Assembly (NCBI GenBank): GCA_006538405.1
Contig: BJKQ01000003.1
Location: 3,224,001-3,288,000 of the forward strand
DNA from: Hansfordia pulvinata
Taxonomy: Eukaryota > Ascomycota > Sordariomycetes > Xylariales
Direction: 5' to 3'
DNA length: 64,000 nucleotides
Below are positions 34,837 to 44,797 of the stretch, one piece after another; positions within the stretch are counted from its first letter, which is position 1, and each line of letters opens with the position of its first letter. The notes under the pieces are model-generated. The model was not told the DNA's origin. It made no database searches and saw only the letters and a list, made by a program, of their open reading frames with translations. Position numbers and translations under genes: made by a program.

Positions 34837-37800
34837 CTATTTCGCCGCCTCGGGCTTTGCCGGCAAGTGGCTAGGCGCTGCCGCTGCTGGGTGTAGTGCC
34901 GGTTTTCCACCGTTTCCATTCCCGCTCGTTGGCTGGACTGGCGCAGTTTGCTGTTTGGAGGGCGACGTTGCCGTGGTAGATGGCGGCGTGGCCCTCGCGG
35001 GCGTTGTTGTTTGGCCTGTTGCCGCAGCACTCGGGGCCGGAGCTTTTGCCGTAGTCGCTGGAGCGCTCGGAGTCGCGCTAGGAGCTGCATTGCCGACTTT
35101 GGGGGTTCCGGGGGCGGCTGCGTTTCCAGTACTAGGCTTGTCTAGTGCCGTTGATGCCTGTGCTTGAGGTTTGGTGATTTGCGACGACGCGGATTGGTTT
35201 GGAGTCGCAGGCTTCGCCAGACCGGCTGTTGGGACAGATATCGCTGGCTTTGCTGGTGCGGCCGGAACTGGTTTTGTGGTCGGCGCGCCCGGTGTAGCTG
35301 ATGCAGCAGTTGCAGCCGAGGGAGCCCTTGCTGAAGAGGTTGCCGCCGATGATGGCGCAGAAGGCGCAGCCGGCGCAGAAGGCGCAGGTCTGGGAGCGGT
35401 TGCATGCTGAGCTGCAGGTAACGGCCGATTGGCTGCCGCTGAAGGAGGGACAGGTCTGGAGGCGGCTTGGCCCGGGGCGGTCGGTCTTGATGCGGCCTGT
35501 GCAGGCACAGGAGGTCTTGAAGTTGTCTGGGCCGATGCAGCAGGCTTTGGGGCGGTTTGAGCAGGAACAGCTGGCCGTGGGCCTGGGTGAGAAGCAGCAG
35601 CGAGTCTTGGGCTGGATTGAGCCGCAGTCGTAGGCCTGGGGCTCGATTGAGAAGCAGTCGTAGGCCTGGGGCTCGATTGAGAAGCAGTCGTAGGCCTGGG
35701 GCTCGATTGAGAAGCAGCTGGCCTAGCGCCAGGTTGAGGAGGAACAGCTGGTCTGGGGCCAAGCTGGGCAGGGGCAGCTGGCTTAGAGGCGGCCGGTGGC
35801 CCAACGGGCCTGGGAGCGGACTGCGCGGGTGTTCCAGGTCTCTGAGCAGATTGGGCGACAGTGGGCTTTGCGATAGGCTGGGCAGGGGCAGGTCTTGAGC
35901 CGGGCTGGCCAGGAGCAACAGGCCTCGGAGCAGGCTGGCCAGGAGGAGCAGCGGGCCTTGGACCCAGCTGGCCAGAAACAACAGGCCTTGAACTCGGCTG
36001 GCCGGGAACGACAGGCCTTGGACTCGGCTGACCGGCAACAACGGCCTTGGGAGCCGCTTGTCCAGCTCCGGCAGAACCGGCAGGCTGTGACCCGGGCGCA
36101 GTCGAAACAGGTCTCGGCGCAACTGCCGATGCAGAGGCCGATCCCGGGGTCGGTCGTTGCCCAGGCGCGGAAGCAGGAGAAGCATTGAGACCGGATGTGC
36201 TTCCAGGGGGCCTTGATCCGCTAGATTGGGGCATAGGAGGGGGTGGTCCCGTCTTCAATGGTGCTTTGGGCATCTGCGCGACGGGGTTGACTGCAGGTTT
36301 GGCTAACCCGTTGGGGGGCGTCGACGAAGGTGCTGCCAAGGGCCGAGGAGCTTGCGCCAGAGGTCTGGGGCCTTGAGCAGGCATCGCGACACCTGTGGGC
36401 GGCGATGCCTTTGGAGCTGAGCCTGCTGCGGCAACACCGTGACTGACCGGTGGTGATGCTCCAGGAGTAGACCCTGTGGTCGGCCTTGACTGTGAACTCG
36501 AATTCGGCGCCATCGGCTTTTGGGTGCCAGGCGTTGTCGCGGGCGCAGCCGTGGATCGCGCGGCTGTCGTTGGCTGCGGAGGTCTCACGCTACCGGCAGA
36601 CTGGCTGCTTGAAGCAGTAGTTTGCGTACCGGGATTCTGAGACCCAGCAGGTTTAGCCACAGCTGCTGTCCCGGGCTTGACCAGTGGCGGCGTCGGCTGC
36701 GGAGGTCGAGGTCCGGCTGCAGCTTGTGGTTGAGGAGTCGGTGCTGGCTGCTGCAAAGGCCTCGAGCCCCCTGGAGCCTGGACGCCAGGAATTTGAGGTT
36801 TAGCAAGACCTGAAGTCGGTTTTGGGCTTCCTGCATTAGGTGTCGATCCTCCTTGTTTCAACGTCGGTGCCGCCGCTTGGGATGGGCCTGATGCGCGGGG
36901 TGTGTTGGTGGCCGCAGTAGAGTGCTTGGTGGTAGCATCGCTGGCCACGGCACGATGACCGGCAATTTGTTCCAACACTCCAGCGCTCGGGGTGGACTGC
37001 GCCGAGAGCTTCGGAGTGTTATCGAGCTGTCGCTGCTGGCCATTGGTTATCTGGTCAAGCACCCCAGCGCTTGGTTTGGCTGGCCCCGTGTTCCTGGGTG
37101 TCAAGGTGGGAGCCAGCGGCGCACAGCTCGGCATCGCAGTAGAAGACGACATGTAGGGATGCTTGGAGTCGACGTGGTGATAGGAGTCCGAGCCCCTCTT
37201 GTGTCCAGTGATCTGATCCAGGACCCCCGCGCTGGGCGGCGCTGGGCTTGAAACATTCCGATTTGCTTCCTCGGTCGGCCGCTGGGGAGCCAAAGGCCTG
37301 TTGGCCGTATGGGTTGTCACAGGTGTATGAGATGGAGTTGCTGGCTGGATGGCACGGGCAGGCCCGGCTGCGGGGGTGGTCGCTGGCTTAGGGCCAGGCT
37401 GCGCGTGGATCCTGGCTGCTGCGCCGCCCTGTCCATAACTCGAAGTTGCTGGTTGAGTCTGAGGTGTCAACTGTGCAGGAGCGCGAGTCGGACCCTGTGC
37501 TGTAAGTGGCGCAGCCGGGGCTTGTGCTGGAGACTGCATAGGCGCTGGAGCTTGAGCAGGCGCTTGATTCCGGACTTGCCCCTGGGCTGGGCTGGGCGAC
37601 GGAACTGCTGGCGGGCCAGGAGCAGGGCTTGGGGCGGCCGTCGGCGTGGAGCCAGCAATATGCTGGGCGGGCTGAGAACCCGAATCCTTCCGGGCAACGG
37701 GAGGGCGGCTCATGCCAGGACGCGTGATGCCCATGGAAGTAGGCCGAGGAACGGAGAAGCCTGGTCTGCCAACCGATGAGCTCGTCGGCCTCGATGTGCC

Positions 37801-40800
37801 TGTGGCGGGCGTGGAAGAGCCCGGCCCTGGAGCCGTTGCGGCGTTGCTTGACTGCGCCAGGGGAGTAGCGGGTTGAACTGGTGCGGGCGAGGCAGATGGC
37901 TGGGCAGGCTGTGCGGATCTAGTTGGCGGCGTGGACACAGCAGGACTCGGCTGCGATGACATTCCGTGAGTTTTGCGCGCGTCGGCGATAATCTTGGAAA
38001 CGGATTCGAACATGAGCCGGTCAGCCTCTTCCCACCCCTTGAAACTGCCCACGTTGGGGAGCCCCTGAGCACGATTGATCGCCGAGTCCACGATAGCCTC
38101 GGCCTGGTCCGTTCTCTTGGAGAATGTAACAATGATGCTGTCTCGGAATCCCTTGATCCTGCGCTGAATCTCAGCCTCGGCAAGGCTGTGAGGCGCGGGG
38201 CTTGCGGTTGCTGTCGAGCGTCCGGCCGCGTTGTGCGCTGGCGCTGGCGAGGCAGATGTCGTCGTTCTCTTTTCCTTGTGGGATGGATGGCGGGCAAAGT
38301 GGGCCTTGATAATCGTGTCCAGTCCTTGCAAAAGTGTCTTCTCGACAATCTCGAATCCAGCCGGCACAGTACTCTGGGACGAAGCGCCAGTAGCGCGATT
38401 AATGGCCGCGTCAATGATGAGCTCCGCATCGCTCGTGACCTTGACCAGGTCATTCAGAACTGTATTCTTGAAGTTGTTGATGGAAACTTGGAGCTCGGGC
38501 GTGATATCGTGAGGCGAAATAGAGCTGGACCCTCCTGCCGTGTTGGAGCTGCTCGCCATGCTTTGCCGGGGCTGCTGTGACCGTTGCTCTGCCTGATCGG
38601 CCGGGCCCGTCTGCGTCGCGTGCTGAGGGCCTGAGGTCGACGGCGTCTGGCTTGTCTGCGTCGAAGGTTCTGCTTTGATGGGCGTATTGGCTGGGGGCGG
38701 GGGCGGCCTGGCATATGGAGAGTTGTACGTTGTCTGTCCTGCCGCGCCTTGCTGCCTCGCCAGCGGAGTAGCGCCATAGTTGGGAGGCAACTGGGCCGGG
38801 GCAGGTGCCTGCGGGGTGAATGTTTTGCTAGCATGGGGATTTTGCTGCGAAGGCGTTGAAGGCATCAAGTATGGCTGCTGTTGCTTTGCGTCTGGAGACT
38901 GTTGCAGACCCGAAGAAAAGCCCATGTTTTGCTGGGCAGCCAGGTAGGGGCCGCCCTGGAAGTATGGCTGCTGCGGTTGAGGGCCAGGGGTTTGCGAAGA
39001 GCTACCCTCACGGGTGGGCGAGCTCGCCTTTCTCTTCTTCCCAGCGTCGAGCTCCACTCCTGGTACCCGCGACCACAAACTCGTATCCTCAGCCTTCTTG
39101 AAAGCCTCGTTCCCAATCAAATTGTGACGCACACTACTCTCCCATCCCTTTGTCTCGGCGGAAAAATAGAACCAGGGGTATCGGGCCATGATCCGCTTGT
39201 AAATCTGCTTCAGGGTCAAGCCATCTGGGGGTCCGTTAGTGAGAGCCTCGTCGATGAGAACACCATAGTTCCTGCTGGGTTTCTGCAGCTGATCCTCTGT
39301 GAAGTCCTCTCTCCGCAACTCAAGGGGTGGCGATTTCGGCCTGACTTTCTTGTCCTTCTTTTCTCGGGCTCGTTTCTCGGCATCAGACCCTCCCTCGTCC
39401 CCATCTTCCCGCTTCCTCTTCGTGTATTTCCTCTTCTCCGGCAGCGCTCCGTCTTCAGGGAGAGGATTTTTGCGGGGGCGACCGACAGGGCGCTTGATCT
39501 TTTCACCTTGCGGCTCTTGAGGTATGGTTTTCTTGGAGGTCTCCTGAAGCTGCTTCTTGAGAAGCCGACGTTCACGCTTCGACATGATGCCATCTTTTGG
39601 AGGCCGCCCAGGGCCACGGCGCTTGGGAATCTCGGGCATGACAAACTCGGATCCATGCTCCCGGCGAAGTTCTTCCTGTAAAGCATGTAGCGCATGCAGC
39701 TCCTGGTAGCCGTCATCCATTTGCTGCGGTGGCTGAGCGGGGACCTGGGGGACCTGGGGGACCTGTTCAGGCATTGGCAGCTCAGGCATCTCGACGGGGG
39801 CCGGCCCTGAAGTCATGACCGCGTGGTTGGCCAGCCCGGCGAGAGCCAGCTCTTCCGAGCTCATCCCAGCATACGGTTCGGTAGATGATATTTCGGTGCC
39901 GGTGAATTCCGAATGCACTGTCTGCGCATCGAATACCTCGGGAGCCGAGTACTCTTGTGGGTGTGCCTCCTGAGCCGGCTCCACAGTGGGAGGGGACGTT
40001 TCGGCCAGCAGAAGGACGTCTGGAGTAGCTGGCGTTGGTGGGACTTCAGATAATTCCGAGGGTTCTGGAAGGCTGCGGGTTTCGTGCACAATGTCCATCT
40101 CCATGGGCGAGCCTGCCGACTCTTCTTCAATAGGTGACGGGACAGGCGTGGGCTCTTTCTTGACCGCAGCGCGAGGAGGCGATGCATCTTCACTCGTGTC
40201 TTGAAACCGGTCGTGGTCCGAATGTTCAAAGTCGAAACTCATCTCCTTGCCGCCGATCGATAACCTCTTGCTGGATGCCTCGTCGTCCTCGTGAAGCTCC
40301 TCGCCGCCCGTTTTTCCAACCTCGACGCCGTTCATGAGAAAAGCAAACTCAACATCTTTAATCTGAACATGGTCGCCGCTCTTGAGAACAATCGGGGGCT
40401 TATCCATGCCCTGATGTCGGTTCTCGACGAAGAAGCCATTCCTGTGGAGAGCGATCGCTTCAAATACGCCCTTTTTCTCGTCGAATTGGATCTTGAGATG
40501 CTGTCGGGAGATTCCGCGTGTCTTGCTGGCAATGTCGGGGCCGGGCGAGTGGATACCGAGAAACGGAATGTGATCCGCAGAAGGTTGAAGGTTCCCCAGT
40601 TCGACTGCCGCGGCGCCAGGCGTATGAGCTACATACTGGCGATTCGATGTGATGACTTCGCCTTGAACATCCGGGTCCCCATTCAGCGACCGGTTGGCCG
40701 AGCTGGTGCGGCGCTTCTTGGTGGGACGCGGGTTGCCCTCGCCATCAGACTCTGGACCCAGCATTCCGCCTTCCTCACTGACATAGGACTTGCTGAACTT

Positions 40801-42210
40801 GTTGCCTCCAGCAGTGGGCGGGGCCGGGGGTGGCAGACCGAGCCTCTCGTTCTCCTGGATTCGTCGGTTCCAAGAAGCCTGTCGCTTTTCATCCGCGCGT
40901 GCCTGGTTCATGGCACGTTGATCGCGCCCGAGGATGACGGCGTAGGTTGTCATCTGGAAGGTGCTGTCGGCGAATTCGAGCCTGGCGAACGATTCGAGCT
41001 TCTGGGCGGCAGCAACGACAGCAGGCACCTCGGGGGTGTTTCGGGAGACGGGCTCATCGATGTTATTGTTGTTGCTGCTGCTGTTGTTGTAAGAAGCGGC
41101 CAGCGAAACCTCGGAGGGGGCAATGATGTTGGGCAAGTCTGCGTTGAACTGGGCCGTGGAAGCCTGAGCCAAAGCATTCATCAGTGCGTTCGGGTCGACA
41201 TTGCCCCCTGTGTGGCGGAGATTGTTGTAGAAGTTTTGGGACGAATAGCGACCTTCAGGTTCAGGGTCCGTGGTAGCAATGGCCTGCATCTGATCCTGCA
41301 TCTGGCGCTGTCGGTGTAACTGCGAAATGTCCGGGTCGTCAATATCCATCGCGTCGGCGGGCAGAGCCGATGACCAGTCGGACTGCAAGGCGGCCGAAGC
41401 AGCCATGTTCTGAGTCGGGTTGCCTTGCGTGGGCTCAGAGGCCTCAGCGGGGTCAGCAGCCTGTCTCGGGCCGGCCAATTCCGTGTCGTTCTCGGGCACG
41501 TCGTCGATGTTGATATGGGTGTGAGCAGGGGTGGAGAGCGGCGACACGGTGGGAGGGGACATCATCGCCCGATCATGGCTTGATTGCTCGGCGATGGCCT
41601 GAGCGGCATCTGGAGCAGAGAAGGTGTTGCCAGGGGCGGTAAAGAGGGATGGCGCGGCGGGCTCGGTTTTCTTGTCAATCGCAAGCCTGTTGTCTGGCTG
41701 CGTCGGAGGTGCAGGCGCAGCGGCGGCGGCGGCGGACAACGCAGACTCAAGGTCAGGGTGCTCGGCAGAGTGTGGGGTGGTTGCCTCTGGAGGCGCATTG
41801 GAAGGCGCATCTGCAGAATCGCCCGGGTTAGCGACAGCGGGGGTCGGCGTGGCACTGGCGTTTTGGGTCGGCCCCAGAGCAGAGTCGGCAGAGTGAAGGG
41901 GAGGTGAAGCTGATTTGGAGGCGGGTGCTGCAGCGGGCGCGGTCGGTGTCGGGCCTGCTGAGTCGGTTGCTGGTTCGTTGTGCACCTGGGTCGCCGGGGA
42001 CTCGGCCGGCGGGCTGCCGTCGGTCGCATGCTGGGAGGGCGCTGCGGACCCGACGGTGTGCGCGAGGGTCGCCGAGGGCGAGGTGGGTTTGGCACCTGGC
42101 GAGCCGGAGGTGGTGTGAGCGTGGTCGTGGAGAGCAGGGCCGGGGCTTGCTGTCGGGGCGGTGGCGGTGACGTCGCCGGGGAGGGCGGCGGCGGCATTGG
42201 ACGAAGTCAT
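34837..42210 (-). CDS. FHL1: FHL1-like giant FHA/forkhead transcription regulator (2457 aa)
   Basis: A single uninterrupted frame from ATG at 42210-42208. Yeast Fhl1 uses an FHA plus forkhead-like pair to control ribosomal protein genes, and this order matches. A Gln/Ala/Pro-rich N-terminus precedes an FHA domain (about residues 405-640). It shows AVILGRD at the start and ISRQHLKIQFD, NGFFVENRHQG and LKSGDHVQIKDVEF later, split by a long disordered insert. Two AT-hook-like motifs follow (RGPGRPPK near 867, PVGRPRKN near 910). Then comes a forkhead-type winged helix (about 977-1055: NYGVLIDEAL, LTLKQIYKRIMARYPWFYF, WESSVRHNL). Residues about 1225-1425 hold two copies of a helical module. The remaining 1,000 residues are Pro/Ala/Gln/Ser repeats. 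The length is far above yeast Fhl1 because of this tail. Confidence 0.9.
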   Translation of the reverse strand: MTSSNAAAALPGDVTATAPTASPGPALHDHAHTTSGSPGAKPTSPSATLAHTVGSAAPSQHATDGSPPAESPATQVHNEPATDSAGPTPTAPAAAPASKSASPPLHSADSALGPTQNASATPTPAVANPGDSADAPSNAPPEATTPHSAEHPDLESALSAAAAAAPAPPTQPDNRLAIDKKTEPAAPSLFTAPGNTFSAPDAAQAIAEQSSHDRAMMSPPTVSPLSTPAHTHINIDDVPENDTELAGPRQAADPAEASEPTQGNPTQNMAASAALQSDWSSALPADAMDIDDPDISQLHRQRQMQDQMQAIATTDPEPEGRYSSQNFYNNLRHTGGNVDPNALMNALAQASTAQFNADLPNIIAPSEVSLAASYNNSSSNNNNIDEPVSRNTPEVPAVVAAAQKLESFARLEFADSTFQMTTYAVILGRDQRAMNQARADEKRQASWNRRIQENERLGLPPPAPPTAGGNKFSKSYVSEEGGMLGPESDGEGNPRPTKKRRTSSANRSLNGDPDVQGEVITSNRQYVAHTPGAAAVELGNLQPSADHIPFLGIHSPGPDIASKTRGISRQHLKIQFDEKKGVFEAIALHRNGFFVENRHQGMDKPPIVLKSGDHVQIKDVEFAFLMNGVEVGKTGGEELHEDDEASSKRLSIGGKEMSFDFEHSDHDRFQDTSEDASPPRAAVKKEPTPVPSPIEEESAGSPMEMDIVHETRSLPEPSELSEVPPTPATPDVLLLAETSPPTVEPAQEAHPQEYSAPEVFDAQTVHSEFTGTEISSTEPYAGMSSEELALAGLANHAVMTSGPAPVEMPELPMPEQVPQVPQVPAQPPQQMDDGYQELHALHALQEELRREHGSEFVMPEIPKRRGPGRPPKDGIMSKRERRLLKKQLQETSKKTIPQEPQGEKIKRPVGRPRKNPLPEDGALPEKRKYTKRKREDGDEGGSDAEKRAREKKDKKVRPKSPPLELRREDFTEDQLQKPSRNYGVLIDEALTNGPPDGLTLKQIYKRIMARYPWFYFSAETKGWESSVRHNLIGNEAFKKAEDTSLWSRVPGVELDAGKKRKASSPTREGSSSQTPGPQPQQPYFQGGPYLAAQQNMGFSSGLQQSPDAKQQQPYLMPSTPSQQNPHASKTFTPQAPAPAQLPPNYGATPLARQQGAAGQTTYNSPYARPPPPPANTPIKAEPSTQTSQTPSTSGPQHATQTGPADQAEQRSQQPRQSMASSSNTAGGSSSISPHDITPELQVSINNFKNTVLNDLVKVTSDAELIIDAAINRATGASSQSTVPAGFEIVEKTLLQGLDTIIKAHFARHPSHKEKRTTTSASPAPAHNAAGRSTATASPAPHSLAEAEIQRRIKGFRDSIIVTFSKRTDQAEAIVDSAINRAQGLPNVGSFKGWEEADRLMFESVSKIIADARKTHGMSSQPSPAVSTPPTRSAQPAQPSASPAPVQPATPLAQSSNAATAPGPGSSTPATGTSRPTSSSVGRPGFSVPRPTSMGITRPGMSRPPVARKDSGSQPAQHIAGSTPTAAPSPAPGPPAVPSPSPAQGQVRNQAPAQAPAPMQSPAQAPAAPLTAQGPTRAPAQLTPQTQPATSSYGQGGAAARIHAQPGPKPATTPAAGPARAIQPATPSHTPVTTHTANRPLAPQRPTEEANRNVSSPAPPSAGVLDQITGHKRGSDSYHHVDSKHPYMSSSTAMPSCAPLAPTLTPRNTGPAKPSAGVLDQITNGQQRQLDNTPKLSAQSTPSAGVLEQIAGHRAVASDATTKHSTAATNTPRASGPSQAAAPTLKQGGSTPNAGSPKPTSGLAKPQIPGVQAPGGSRPLQQPAPTPQPQAAAGPRPPQPTPPLVKPGTAAVAKPAGSQNPGTQTTASSSQSAGSVRPPQPTTAARSTAAPATTPGTQKPMAPNSSSQSRPTTGSTPGASPPVSHGVAAAGSAPKASPPTGVAMPAQGPRPLAQAPRPLAAPSSTPPNGLAKPAVNPVAQMPKAPLKTGPPPPMPQSSGSRPPGSTSGLNASPASAPGQRPTPGSASASAVAPRPVSTAPGSQPAGSAGAGQAAPKAVVAGQPSPRPVVPGQPSSRPVVSGQLGPRPAAPPGQPAPRPVAPGQPGSRPAPAQPIAKPTVAQSAQRPGTPAQSAPRPVGPPAASKPAAPAQLGPRPAVPPQPGARPAASQSSPRPTTASQSSPRPTTASQSSPRPTTAAQSSPRLAAASHPGPRPAVPAQTAPKPAASAQTTSRPPVPAQAASRPTAPGQAASRPVPPSAAANRPLPAAQHATAPRPAPSAPAAPSAPSSAATSSARAPSAATAASATPGAPTTKPVPAAPAKPAISVPTAGLAKPATPNQSASSQITKPQAQASTALDKPSTGNAAAPGTPKVGNAAPSATPSAPATTAKAPAPSAAATGQTTTPARATPPSTTATSPSKQQTAPVQPTSGNGNGGKPALHPAAAAPSHLPAKPEAAK
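35611..35730 (-). repeat. 30-nt tandem repeat coding for a 10-residue unit
   Basis: The units 35641-35670 and 35671-35700 are identical. 35611-35640 differs at a few bases and 35701-35730 is partial. The encoded unit is SQSSPRPTTA, within the disordered tail of the FHL1-like protein. Confidence 0.95.
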
Positions 42211-44797
42211 CGCTGATCGAATTGCCCCGGTCGCAGGGACAATTTAAGACAGCTCCTCACGTCCGCGTACCCTACGGGTTGGCAAGAAGGGGCGCAGGGG
42301 CAGTGCTCATACGGGGGCGGCGGTGATCGGGAGCGCCTGCGTGGGTGGTGTTGGGGGGTTGAGGCGGTTGGCGGGTGGGAGAAGAGCCGCCGCGAGAGAA
42401 AAAAAAGAGGTTCCGGGGGGTTGAGGGCAGGCAGGGCGTCGGGTGGTTTGGGTGCGGCGGAGGTCGTACCAGGCGGACGGGGCGGTGGTAGTTGCGGTCG
42501 CCTTGGTCTCCAGCCCGCTCAATCCAATCCAATCCGATCTTTGGAGGCACAAGTCCCTCCTGTACCTGCCTGTATCGGATCTCGAATGGTCGGAGCGAAG
42601 GTACTTTCAGAAGTGGTGTGTCCCGAGTCCACGCCCGTACCTGCCTCGGCCCGGCGACTGCGCGCGCCATGCTGGGCCAGAGTTAAGTGCGGGCTGGGTG
42701 GGCTTTGAGTACTTCGTAGTCCCCACCGTCTACCTCTCTAGCCGTTTGTTTCGAGTACCGCTTGGAACGATGACAGTTCAATGGCATACAAGTACGCGGG
42801 CGGCGGGCAGAGGCAGCTGGAGCCCGGGCTGCTTTGGAGTGGCACAGAGTTCCCATCCCTCAACCTTGGGACATTTTTAGTGTTACAGGAGGGATGACAT
42901 CGTAAAATCTTCATTCATGCTGCTAGTCTGAATGGCTTGCGGTGTTCCATGACAATGGGCGCAATGAGCGTCGACCCAGGCCGCGTACTCGTAGAAATCC
43001 AGCCTCCTCGATTGTCCCCTTCGACTAGAGTAGGTACTGCCGATGCAAGCAAAGATCGTTGGATCCCGGGTGTCGAGGCGGAAATGGTCGGTCTCCATGC
43101 CATAGGTTTCCTCCGGTGCAGCGGTACCCAAGATACCTACGGTATCTTACGTAGAGTCTCGCCAGGGCCGTCGCCAGCCCAGAATCAGGTAATCCCGGCT
43201 TGCACGGTACCTGCACCCGCACCTCCTCTTCGTCGCGCAAGGTACCTTATTGACCCCGACACATCCCGCACTCGCGTCTCGCCCACACCAGGTAAACAAG
43301 CCCCCTCCGAGGCGCGATTGGATGCCCCAGCGCGCCGCCGCCCACAGCCGCATATGCGTTACGGAGTAGGCCTCTCTATCGCCCTGGACGCTGAACGCTT
43401 CCAATCCGCCCTGCAAAAACTTGTGCACAGACTGGGAGCATACCGAAAGACACTGTTTGACATGACCGGGGCACGGTCGGTCGACGATCACTCGCTTAGG
43501 CTAACATGGCCCGAGAGTCACCATGAACGACACTCCGGGGATTCCCGCCGTCTTTCGCGCGCCGCACCTTGCAGGATCCGATTACACGAGACAATACCAT
43601 CCATCCAATATGGACATCCATCTCACCACCAGCCAACTAATAAGTAGTAGTTCGTTAGCTATCCGGACGAACGTGCTGGAATGTTGCCCGGCCTGTCGCG
43701 CGGCCGTGTCCGGGGACGGCCCGGGACAACGCGGTGGAAGAGACGGGGCGACGGCCGGACGGCGCCGAGTCATCAATCCAGCTCCCGCCCCAGACCCAGA
43801 ACGCCCGACCAAGGCGCGGGAGGGGGCGTCCCAGCCAAGCACACGAGTCGGGTTGGCACGTTGGCTTCCAGGCGCTTTCTTTTGGCGGACCCTCTGCGCC
43901 GCGCTGGAGCCCGTTGCGCACCAGCGTGCTCGGGGCTGGCTCTGGCTCGGGGTTGTCGTCGTCGTCTTCTAGGTATGCTTCCTCGCATGGCCTCTCCACC
44001 GCCAAGCAGCCTGGCACCCCCGACCCTGCACCGCGGTCGCGAACGCACGCTGGCTGCCCCATAAGTGGGCACCTACAGACCAGCATTGGCAGGCCGGTCC
44101 CGGAAATCCACTGATCGCGAACCGGCCAAAAGATTTCCAGCGCAATGTTTCAACGGGCTGTTGGCCCTGCCACCCTGCCCAAAAGAAGGGCGCAATAGAG
44201 CCACGATCAGTGGTACAAGCTGCGGAGGCAGCCTTGCCGGTACGAGCAACACTCGGTCGGTTCAAGACCAAACACTCAGGTTGCGCTACCGAGACGAGCA
44301 ACAATCCCCCTGGTACGAGTATGCACATACAAAGAACGGCTCTGTCGAACAGTCGAGGCTGTTACTAGAGAGTAGGAGCAGTATCAGTCCCGCCAAGGAG
44401 CCCGCCCCACTACTCCACCAGCCGTATATTCCCCCCCCCTTTTTTTTTCTCCTGGCGTGTCAACCAAGAAACCTCGTAGCCTCGCAGACATTGAAATGAA
44501 AACGCATGGCATGCCAGATACTGTCGGCACCCATACATCCTAGTTGATCGACTGGGTATCATCACCAGGACACGTGCGAGAACGATTCACTCGTCAGCCG
44601 CGTGGTGCAGGCGAGGCAGACGTTACACAATAGCAAGAACGTTTGTTCCTCTAGCACCATACTCGTGTCCCACAAGAGTCGCGGAACTTGACAGAAAAAG
44701 CTCTCCGAGGTCCCAGGCAAACAAGACTGTATAAAGAAAGGTCTGGATCATATTTCACCTGAGAGGCCGCTCCGGCAGCCAGCGCTGTTTTCCGGCC
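42211..44797. other. Intergenic spacer of 2.6 kb
   Basis: The left part is the promoter of the FHL1-like gene and the right end is the 3' side of the P450. A 236-codon frame at 42937-43647 begins at TTG and shows no domain. Short TACC elements occur near 43.13 kb. No gene is called. Confidence 0.5.

Noticed and set aside
42937..43647. 236-codon plus-strand frame upstream of the FHL1-like gene
   Set aside because: It starts at TTG, composition looks random and no intron or domain support exists.
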